From positions 1 through 39,572 of the forward strand of contig CAMFSN010000002.1 in the NCBI GenBank assembly GCA_945983015.1: a stretch of 39,572 nt of DNA, in the 5' to 3' direction. The translations under genes and the position numbers were made by a program. The notes below the pieces were generated by a model. It was not told where the DNA came from, made no database searches, and saw only the letters and a list, made by a program, of their open reading frames with translations. This document shows positions 1 to 7,747 of the stretch, in pieces. This stretch comes from an uncultured Bacteroidales bacterium (GTDB lineage Bacteria; Bacteroidota; Bacteroidia; Bacteroidales; UBA932). Within the stretch, counting starts at the first letter, position 1. The number at the start of each line of letters is the position of its first letter.

Positions 1-50
1 TCAGCGGTAATCTGATCGTTGAACGCTTTCTGAAGATTTTCTGAAATCAT
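1..50 (-). CDS. ftnA: Ferritin, N-terminal fragment (truncated by window start)
   Basis: Reverse complement of 1-50 reads ATGATTTCAGAAAATCTTCAGAAAGCGTTCAACGATCAGATTACCGCTGA = MISENLQKAFNDQITA, resembling the N-terminus of Bacteroidales ferritins. Only 16 codons visible. Confidence 0.7.
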   Translation of the reverse strand, partial: MISENLQKAFNDQITA

Positions 51-242
51 AGTATAAATAATTAAATGTTCAATTTTGTCAGCGGCTTACTGATGCTGCA
101 ATGAATGTGCCAATGGAACAATTGTCAATTATACAAATTCTTCGAAAATGCAGTACTATTTATAAAATAGATTTATATTTGTAGATGGCCGGATGTGGAT
201 GGAGTGAGCCTATAGGTATACTGAAATTCAAATCTTATATAT

Positions 243-2114
243 ATGAACGATAGCATACACGAGTTGATCTGCGAATTTAAATCAGCAGAAGCATTCTGGG
301 CAGCGGCAAAAAACGTACTTACAGATAAGTATAGCCAGAAGATGTTCCTAAATATAGCAAACCAGAGAAACCACATCGTCCATCTGCTGAAGGATATAGA
401 TAAGATACAGGAATTGGCAGAAAAGGGCAATCCCTATATGCAGTATGCCCTCGCACGGCTACACGAGACTCTCGCACTGGAGGCCAATTCGAACGAAATC
501 TGCGAAAAAAACTACGAAGCCGCACTGCAGGCCGGAATAGCTGATGCCGGAGCTCAATTGGCATTTATGTATAGGGATGCTGACCTGGGGGAAGTGGATA
601 TAAGGCGATTCAGAAGCCTTATGGATCAAGCACTTGAAAATGATAGCACGAGAGCGGTGCAATTCCGCCTGCACGAGACGATATTCGGCTCGGACTACGT
701 GGATGCAGATGAGGAAAAGGCGATTGGCCTATTGGATGAATATCTGAAGAATACGCCAGAAGAAGAGGATCCTTACTACTTCCGCCTGAGGGCTGTAGCT
801 AAAGAAAGGCTCGGGAGGAAGGCAGAGGCGGAAGAGGACTATAAAAAGGCGATAGAGCTGGGAGACAGCGAATCCTTTTTCCTGCTCGCATCTTTGAAAT
901 GCTGCGACGATCAAGGCAATGTCGTGGATATGGAGACCTTTATGGAGCTGATGGAAAAAGGTCAGGAGGCGGGTGCGCCTTCAGCTTATTTGGAAACAGC
1001 TTGTCTGATGACAAGTGAGTATTACGAAGGTATGGACGAGGAGACGAGGACACAGGTGAGAGATATTCTGAAAGAGGATTTGGCCCTGGGTGCAAGTTTG
1101 GGTGAAAGCTATGCCGCCTACTTTATGGGCTCCTATTTTGAGAATGGGGATTATGGCTTTGAACAGGACTTCGGACAAGCCTGGCAATGGTACTCAAAAG
1201 GGGCACTTCTTAGAAACAGCAGTTGCTATCAATCTCTGAGCAGGATGGTTCTTGAGGATAAAACTGCTCCGGAACGCTACGACGAGGCTTTTGGCTACGA
1301 ATGTGCCTATAGGGCTTATGCTTTGAAGGCTGATACTCTCGACATTATAATCAGCGGCTATAAAAAAGGATTTCTGACTCATCACGCTGCGGTGATAGAA
1401 GAGTTCTATCTTCCTATTTATGAATCACTTACAGCTGACAAGGATGAGCCAGAGATAGAAGAGGATTGCTTCAGCGAGTATGACGACCCCGACATCGTGG
1501 TGGCGGAGTACAAAAATGAATCTGAAGATAATCTGGAAGAATTGGAAAATATCTGCCGAAGCTGTCTGGAGCAGGCCCAAGAGGCTATGCAGGAATATAC
1601 GGCCCCTTGGAAGATAGGAGAATTGGCCCGAGAATATGCCGATGCCGCAGATAGGCTGAAAGAATATGAACATCTACTGAATACTCTCTACAGTCTGAAC
1701 GACAAGATGCTGGATCTGATCTGTGACCACCCTCGACTAAAACTCAGGCTCAGCCGTATACAGCTGGAAGTACTTGGCTGGATAGAGGCTAAAAGCGGAC
1801 ACGATCTGTCTATCAGGGAGGATTTGGAGAATGAGGCGAGGGAGCTTGAGAGATGCATAGAATTGGCAGACCAGAACCGCCTCGACGAGATTCCACAAAA
1901 GGACTTGCTGAAAAGAGATCCGGTAGAGTGGACCAAGCATTGGGAACAGGTCATAGACAGGGCAGACCAAATGGCCTATGAGAAGCTCAGCGACATCCCT
2001 CACGGAATGGGCTGGTGCTTTGCTTTCTGGAGTGAGAGAAAAGCCGCCCTGAGAAAACTAGGCATAGATTGGAAAGACCCTCACCAGATGAATCCTGGGG
2101 TGATTTTCGACTAA
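243..2114 (+). CDS. TPR/Sel1-like repeat protein
   Basis: 623-aa ORF with degenerate helical repeats (e.g. MQYALARLHETLALEAN, AGAQLAFMYRDADLGE, ESYAAYFMGSYFENGDYG). Confidence 0.7.
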   Translation: MNDSIHELICEFKSAEAFWAAAKNVLTDKYSQKMFLNIANQRNHIVHLLKDIDKIQELAEKGNPYMQYALARLHETLALEANSNEICEKNYEAALQAGIADAGAQLAFMYRDADLGEVDIRRFRSLMDQALENDSTRAVQFRLHETIFGSDYVDADEEKAIGLLDEYLKNTPEEEDPYYFRLRAVAKERLGRKAEAEEDYKKAIELGDSESFFLLASLKCCDDQGNVVDMETFMELMEKGQEAGAPSAYLETACLMTSEYYEGMDEETRTQVRDILKEDLALGASLGESYAAYFMGSYFENGDYGFEQDFGQAWQWYSKGALLRNSSCYQSLSRMVLEDKTAPERYDEAFGYECAYRAYALKADTLDIIISGYKKGFLTHHAAVIEEFYLPIYESLTADKDEPEIEEDCFSEYDDPDIVVAEYKNESEDNLEELENICRSCLEQAQEAMQEYTAPWKIGELAREYADAADRLKEYEHLLNTLYSLNDKMLDLICDHPRLKLRLSRIQLEVLGWIEAKSGHDLSIREDLENEARELERCIELADQNRLDEIPQKDLLKRDPVEWTKHWEQVIDRADQMAYEKLSDIPHGMGWCFAFWSERKAALRKLGIDWKDPHQMNPGVIFD

Positions 2115-2164
2115 AATTTCAGCTTTACTTTGTACAAGGAAATTATAAATAATAACACTCGATT

Positions 2165-3121
2165 ATGAAAAAATCTGTTAAAATCACTTTGATAGTGGCA
2201 GCTGTCCTTCTGGGACTCGTGCTAGTGGTCGCAATAGGCGGCGGACTCTATATGGTGGGCTATGCCCTGGATAGGGACGAGGTCGAAGCTGACAAGCTGG
2301 AAGAGAGAGAAAAAGCTGAACGCAAATGCCCTGGAATCCTCTCCTGGTGGGATACCCTCGAAGCAGAAGGCATCCTGAAGGACACCACTATGATAACTGC
2401 AGACGGCAGAAAACTCTACGCCCAGTATGCCGCAGCGAAAGAGCCTTCCACAAAGACCGCCATACTGCTGCACGGATACAAGAACAATCCGGTAACTATG
2501 GCAGTGTATGCCAAGATGTATCGAGACTCCCTGGGCTACAACGTCTTCATTCCGGCCATGCCTTCTCACGGCTTGAGCGAGGGCAAAGCCATACAGATGG
2601 GATGGAAGGACAGACTTGACATACTCTCCTGGATACCAGTGGCACACGAGCTATTCCAGGACGAAGCTCAGGTGGTTCACGGAATGTCTATGGGAGCAGC
2701 TTGCACGATGATGATAAGCGGAGAAGAGACTCCGGATTATGTTAAGGCTTTCATCGAGGATGCCGGCTATACCGATGTCTGGAATATGTTCGCCGACCAG
2801 CTTAAGGAATTGTTCGGACTTCCTCCTTTCCCTGTGCTTTACGGAGCCAGCTTCATCTGCCAGCTGAAATACGGCTGGTCCTTCCGCGAGGCTTCTGCAG
2901 TAAAACAGGTAGCAAAGAGCAGCAAGCCTATGTTATTCATCCACGGCGGAGCTGACGACTTCGTGCCTACCTATATGCTATACCCTTGCTATGAGGCTAA
3001 GACTCAAGGCTATAAGGAGATATGGGAAGCCCCTGGTTCTGCCCACGTATATTCTATCATCGATCACCCTCAGGAGTATCAGAACAGAGTAAGGGCCTTC
3101 CTCGAAAAGGCAGGAGTCTAG
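2165..3121 (+). CDS. Alpha/beta hydrolase, N-terminal membrane anchor/signal
   Basis: N-terminal hydrophobic segment; AILLHGYKNNP, nucleophile elbow HGMSMGAA, FIHGGADDFVP. Confidence 0.85.
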   Translation: MKKSVKITLIVAAVLLGLVLVVAIGGGLYMVGYALDRDEVEADKLEEREKAERKCPGILSWWDTLEAEGILKDTTMITADGRKLYAQYAAAKEPSTKTAILLHGYKNNPVTMAVYAKMYRDSLGYNVFIPAMPSHGLSEGKAIQMGWKDRLDILSWIPVAHELFQDEAQVVHGMSMGAACTMMISGEETPDYVKAFIEDAGYTDVWNMFADQLKELFGLPPFPVLYGASFICQLKYGWSFREASAVKQVAKSSKPMLFIHGGADDFVPTYMLYPCYEAKTQGYKEIWEAPGSAHVYSIIDHPQEYQNRVRAFLEKAGV

Positions 3122-3993
3122 TATATCTCTATAGTATAAGAAGCTTCAAAGCTTTGATGGGCAGGGAGGGCATTGACCCAGTCTCTGCCCTTATAGTCTC
3201 CAGTGTAGCCTACGCTATCGCATCTTCCATACCAAGGCTCAATGCAGATAAATGGAGCATTTTTCCCTGGAGGAGACCACAGGCCCACTACTGGGGCATT
3301 AAATTTCAAGCCTAGCAAAGGCCTCTTTTCCTTATCCAGCAGTGTCACCTCCTTAAGCTGAGAATCTTGAAGGATGAGAGTGTCCACCTCGTCGAAACTG
3401 TCCCTGGATAAAGGCAGCAAACCTTCTTCATCCAATTCCAGAGGATAGCGTTTCAGAGCATCTACGCAGCCCTTTTGAGCTATCCTGACACATTCCAATC
3501 CCTCCTTTTTATCGAAGGCGAAATAGCCCCTCTCCTTCTGCGCGGCATCGAAATGCGGGTAGAAAAAGGCCGGATGAGCCCCTATCTGAAAATAAATCTC
3601 CTTATCAGAGGGGTTTTCCACCTTCCAGCCCACTTCTATGCAGGAGTCCTTAAGGGTATAGCTGATATCCAGCACAAAAGGATAGGGAAAACACTTGAGA
3701 GTCCTCTCATCTGAACATAGCCTGAAACAGATACTGTCAGAACTCTGTGAGAGCAAACTGAATACGCTGTCCCTTGCAAAACCGTGCTGACTCATAGCAT
3801 AACTCTTTCCTTCCACTCTAAACTCTCCTTCCCAGAGACTTCCCACTATAGGGAAAAGCACCGGAGAATGTCTCTTCCAGAACAAAGGGTCAGCCTGCCA
3901 GAGATATTCGATGCCATTTTTCCGGATGCTGCACAACTCAGCTCCTTCCGGCTTTACTCTAAGCTGAACATACTGATTCTCAAGACTGTACAT
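3118..3993 (-). CDS. Aldose 1-epimerase family protein (galactose mutarotase-like)
   Basis: 291-aa ORF; PEGAELCSIRKNGIEYLWQ, HSPVLFPIVGSLWEGEF, QHGFARD, QIGAHPAFFYP motifs of GalM/LacX-like proteins. Confidence 0.8.
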   Translation of the reverse strand: MYSLENQYVQLRVKPEGAELCSIRKNGIEYLWQADPLFWKRHSPVLFPIVGSLWEGEFRVEGKSYAMSQHGFARDSVFSLLSQSSDSICFRLCSDERTLKCFPYPFVLDISYTLKDSCIEVGWKVENPSDKEIYFQIGAHPAFFYPHFDAAQKERGYFAFDKKEGLECVRIAQKGCVDALKRYPLELDEEGLLPLSRDSFDEVDTLILQDSQLKEVTLLDKEKRPLLGLKFNAPVVGLWSPPGKNAPFICIEPWYGRCDSVGYTGDYKGRDWVNALPAHQSFEASYTIEIY

Positions 3994-4789
3994 ATTCTTT
4001 CTTTCCTTTGGTTTTCTTCCAGATATATCTTATGAGGGCATCAGGGGCCAGTTTAAGCAGAACTGGCAGATAATAGCACATAAATGCCGGATAGCAGATT
4101 TTCCGTCCTCTCCACATACTTCTCAGAGCCCTCTTAGCAGTCTTTGAAGGCTTCTGGATAAAATGTATGTCCGTTCCGAATTTCAACAGCTTCTCGTTCA
4201 GCCCATAAAGGGTGGTGGACACCGCGGCAGGGCATACTGCACAAAGCTTTACTCCGCTGCCTTTCAATTCATTATGCAGGGCTTTGCTGAAAGTCTTCAA
4301 AAAGGCCTTGCTCGCCGCATAACAGTCCAGCCCAGGCACCGGCAGATGGGCCGCGATGGAAGCCACGTTCAAAATATAGCCGCAACCCCGCCTCTTCATA
4401 TCCTCGGCGAAGAGAGTGCAGAGCCTCAGCGGGGTATAGTTATGCAGAATCAGCATCCTTTTCGCCTCTTCCAGCCTGTCCGGCGTCAGCGGCTCGTAAA
4501 AAAACATTCCGGCATTGTTCACCAGGATATCCACTTCGAAGCCCTTTTCCTTACAGTAAGCGTATAGTCTATCCGCCGAGTCCTCGTATGCCAAGTCCAT
4601 CTCTAGTGCCTGCACTTGACCCCCAGCTCTGAGCAGCTCCTGCTGCGCTTTCGGGAGCTTTTCGCTATCGTTACTGACTATCAGCACATTACATCCAGCC
4701 CCCGCGAGGAGTCTGGCTATCTCCAGGCCAATCCCCGAGCTTCCTCCAGTAACCAGCGCATTCGGACTGTGTGCTATCTTCCTGCGCAT
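3980..4789 (-). CDS. SDR family NAD(P)-dependent oxidoreductase (hydroxysteroid-dehydrogenase-like candidate)
   Basis: VTGGSSGIGLEIA (TGxxxGxG), LVNNAGM, catalytic YAASK. Start chosen at the internal ATG (MRRKIAHS), overlapping the OYE gene end. Confidence 0.85.
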   Translation of the reverse strand: MRRKIAHSPNALVTGGSSGIGLEIARLLAGAGCNVLIVSNDSEKLPKAQQELLRAGGQVQALEMDLAYEDSADRLYAYCKEKGFEVDILVNNAGMFFYEPLTPDRLEEAKRMLILHNYTPLRLCTLFAEDMKRRGCGYILNVASIAAHLPVPGLDCYAASKAFLKTFSKALHNELKGSGVKLCAVCPAAVSTTLYGLNEKLLKFGTDIHFIQKPSKTAKRALRSMWRGRKICYPAFMCYYLPVLLKLAPDALIRYIWKKTKGKKEYVQS

Positions 4790-6012
4790 TTCTCTTCTGC
4801 TTTTTCCACTTCCTTTGCCAATTTCGCCGGCAAATTCTCCACACACCTATGGCACCTCATCTCGAGGGTGTACATCCTTCCTATGCAATAGTTCGAGTGT
4901 CCGCAAGTGCTGCATTCACACTCCCCGCTTCGCATCTTGTTCACGAAATCCGTGTCGTGAACCAGGGCCCTTGCCACCTGCACTGCCACAAATCCGCTGT
5001 CCAGCACTTTCTCGATTCCCTGCTTGGACACCATTCCTCCCACATAGATAAGCGGCATCTTCAAGGCCTTTCTAAACTCCAGCGCGTCCTCCAGGAAATA
5101 AGCCTCCTTGTAGGGTACGCTCGGAATCATCTTCCTGCCTGCCACTGCCAGTCCCGCCTTCAGCCACCAGAAGGACTTCATATCCATATAGTAGGCCAAT
5201 GTCTTTAGCGGCATTGAGCCTCTCATCACTTCCATCGGAGCCTTGCTTACGAAGCCCGCCGAGAGCACCAGGGCATCCACACCCAGCCTTTCCAGTTCCT
5301 TTGCGACCTCCAGACATTCCGCCCTCTGCATTCCCTTCTTAAATCCGTCGTGCATGTTCATCTTTACGATGATGCCCATATCGGCAGGGGCCACTTCCTT
5401 TACTTTGTTGATAACCAGACGCATAAAGCGCATCCTATTCTCCAGGCTGCCACCCCAGCGATCCTTTCTGTGATTAGTGTATGGAGAAAGGAATTGGCTT
5501 ATCAGATAACCGTGTCCCGCGTGAATCTCCACGCAGTCGAAACCGGCCTCGTGGGCGAGCAGCACTGCTTTCCCGAAGTCTTCCACGATCTGCAGAATCT
5601 CCTCCTCCTTAAGGCCACGCACGAAGGTCGGGGAATAGAGGTTAAAGCCTCCTGAAGCTCCCACGGGAGTGCAGCCGCAGGTAGATCTGTGAGTCATATT
5701 ACCGCAGTGTCCGAGCTGTATGGAAGCCTTTGCCCCTTCGGCGTGTACGGCATCTGTGAGTTTTTTCAAATCGGGAACTATCTCAGGACGCATCCATAGC
5801 TGGCCTTTGAAGGAGAGTCCGCTCTGGCTGACTGCGGCATAGGCCACAGTGGTCATACCGACTCCGCCTCTCGCTACGGCAGTGTGATAGTTGAAAAGGT
5901 CTTGGGAAGGGCTGTTGTTATAAGCCATATTCTCAAAGGCCGCTGAACGGATTACCCTGTTTCTAATAGTTACAGGGCCTATCTGACAAGGGGTGAAAAT
6001 CTTTGATTCCAT
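4774..6012 (-). CDS. NADH:flavin oxidoreductase / Old Yellow Enzyme family, single TIM-barrel form with Cys-rich C-terminus
   Basis: MESKIFTPCQIGPVTIRNRVIRSA, FDCVEIHAGHGYLISQFLSPYTNHRKDRWGGSLENRMRF, C-terminal CECSTCGHSNYCIGRMYTLEMRCHRC. Confidence 0.9.
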   Translation of the reverse strand: MESKIFTPCQIGPVTIRNRVIRSAAFENMAYNNSPSQDLFNYHTAVARGGVGMTTVAYAAVSQSGLSFKGQLWMRPEIVPDLKKLTDAVHAEGAKASIQLGHCGNMTHRSTCGCTPVGASGGFNLYSPTFVRGLKEEEILQIVEDFGKAVLLAHEAGFDCVEIHAGHGYLISQFLSPYTNHRKDRWGGSLENRMRFMRLVINKVKEVAPADMGIIVKMNMHDGFKKGMQRAECLEVAKELERLGVDALVLSAGFVSKAPMEVMRGSMPLKTLAYYMDMKSFWWLKAGLAVAGRKMIPSVPYKEAYFLEDALEFRKALKMPLIYVGGMVSKQGIEKVLDSGFVAVQVARALVHDTDFVNKMRSGECECSTCGHSNYCIGRMYTLEMRCHRCVENLPAKLAKEVEKAEEKCAGR

Positions 6013-6013
6013 T

Positions 6014-6787
6014 TTAGTAGATGAAAGGTATCAGTCGTTTTGTGTGTTTACTGTCAAATTCTTCAGGAAATTCCTCCTGATATCTGTCGTGGATGCGGGC
6101 TGAGCGAGGGCCGAGATTGGCAAAGGTCCAGAGGACGAAGACGGCTCCGGACAAAGACCAGGTCAGGATAGCAAAGCCGGTCCATTCCAGCAGCTCGCCG
6201 AAATAATTGGCAGAGCTGACATAACGGAACATCCCTCCCTTAGGTAGATAGTGGGCAGTGTCCCCAGGCTTGCGGAGATGACGTATAATGTTATCTGACT
6301 GAATGTTAACGAACATTCCAAAGAAGAAAATCAGGCTTCCGCAGATAAAGCGGGGGTCGAGCAGATAACTGTCGGGGTACATCTCGAGGGGAGAAATATA
6401 AAAGATCCAACCCCCTTGCATAAGGGCGTTCAGGGTGTTGAAAACGACTCCCATCAAAATGATGCTGACCGGCATTCGGCTTTTCCCTTTGATAAGGAAG
6501 GGAAAGATGAAGGATCTCTGGAAGTAATGAAGCTCGAAAAGCAGGAGGAATATCAGGCGGCAGAGGCTGTCTTTTCTCTCGGAAAGGAGCCAGAGCAGGA
6601 GCATCGCGATGAAAACCGGAGACTCCATCAGTACCCAGCCCAGCTTGTTATCCAGGGAAGGTCCCCACTTTTTATTATAAAATTTGCCGTAACCGGCATC
6701 GATAAAATGCAGCGCTATGAAAACCACCAGGGCGATAGCGCTCATTATTAGAAGAAACAAATTAAAATTTTGTACAGTAAGAGTCAT
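6014..6787 (-). CDS. 3-oxo-5-alpha-steroid 4-dehydrogenase (steroid 5-alpha-reductase) family membrane protein
   Basis: Multi-TM ORF with C-terminal DNIIRHLRKPGDTAHYLPKGGMFRYVSSANYFGELLEWTGFAI...RIHDRYQEEFPEE, the characteristic 5-alpha-reductase C-terminal domain. Start moved to MTLTVQNF. Confidence 0.88.
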   Translation of the reverse strand: MTLTVQNFNLFLLIMSAIALVVFIALHFIDAGYGKFYNKKWGPSLDNKLGWVLMESPVFIAMLLLWLLSERKDSLCRLIFLLLFELHYFQRSFIFPFLIKGKSRMPVSIILMGVVFNTLNALMQGGWIFYISPLEMYPDSYLLDPRFICGSLIFFFGMFVNIQSDNIIRHLRKPGDTAHYLPKGGMFRYVSSANYFGELLEWTGFAILTWSLSGAVFVLWTFANLGPRSARIHDRYQEEFPEEFDSKHTKRLIPFIY

Positions 6788-6883
6788 ATATTCTAAATCC
6801 CACAAATTTAGCAATTCTTTCCGAAAAGCCCACAAGTAAGTCTTGGCAGGTCAAAGCTCCTTTTAAATGAATACGAAAATCAC

Positions 6884-6891
6884 TATTTTTG
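6884..6891 (+). promoter_or_regulatory. Candidate Bacteroidota -7 element (TATTTTTG) for the GSCFA gene, very short leader
   Basis: Matches TAnnTTTG; start ATG is 4 nt downstream at 6896. Confidence 0.45.
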
Positions 6892-6895
6892 TGCG

Positions 6896-7747
6896 ATGGT
6901 CAAACTTAGTACTACGGTGGCTGTAGGCAGAAGCTCAAAGCCTATTTCCCTGAAAGACGAAATTGTACTTTTGGGGAGTTGTTTCGTAGATAACATAGCA
7001 GACAAACTTGAAAGTGCAGGCTTTCGGATTACTGCGAATCCCTTCGGTACCATCTACAACCCTGCATCCATAGCCCAGGCAGTGGAACTGCTGGATTCCC
7101 AGAGGCTTTTCACGGCAGAAGACTGCGTAAAGATGGGGGCAGGAGTGGATAAAGTCTGTTCCTTTTACCACCACAGCAGCTTTGCCCGTAAGGAAGAGCA
7201 GGAATTTCTGGACAATGCGAACAAAGAGTTGGAGAGGGCGCGGGAGAATTGGCATAAAGCGAATAAAGTCATAGTCAGCCTGGGCACGGCTATGGTATGG
7301 GAGCACAAGGAAGAGAAAGGAAACAGGCTAGTTAGCAACTGTCTGAAACGCCCTGGCTACGAGTTCGAACATAGGCTCTTAAGCCTGGAAGAAGTGAAGA
7401 GCGCCTTAAGCTCGATAGTGAAAGTTCATCCCGAGAAAGATTTCATATTTACGGTCAGCCCTATTCGGCATTTGGGCGAGGGAGCCCATCAGAATAGCTT
7501 GAGCAAAAGTCTTCTACATCTGGGAGTCGCGGAATTGGGATTGGAGTATTTCCCAGCATATGAAATAGTTCTGGATGAACTGAGAGATTACCGCTTCTTT
7601 GCAGAAGACCTGGTACATCCCAGCAAAACGGCGATAGAAATCATCTGGGAGAGGTTCCTGGACTATGCCGGAGTTCCTGAAGAAAAAATACTCATAGAGC
7701 AGAACGAGAAATCCAGCAAATACCTGAAACATGTCAGAAGAGATTAA
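6896..7747 (+). CDS. GSCFA domain-containing protein
   Basis: LLGSCFVDNIADKLESAGFRITANPFGTIYNPASIAQAV. Confidence 0.9.
   Translation: MVKLSTTVAVGRSSKPISLKDEIVLLGSCFVDNIADKLESAGFRITANPFGTIYNPASIAQAVELLDSQRLFTAEDCVKMGAGVDKVCSFYHHSSFARKEEQEFLDNANKELERARENWHKANKVIVSLGTAMVWEHKEEKGNRLVSNCLKRPGYEFEHRLLSLEEVKSALSSIVKVHPEKDFIFTVSPIRHLGEGAHQNSLSKSLLHLGVAELGLEYFPAYEIVLDELRDYRFFAEDLVHPSKTAIEIIWERFLDYAGVPEEKILIEQNEKSSKYLKHVRRD

Noticed and set aside
243-2114. Sel1/TPR protein as part of a secretion or effector system
   Set aside because: No partner genes nearby; repeats alone do not support a specific function.
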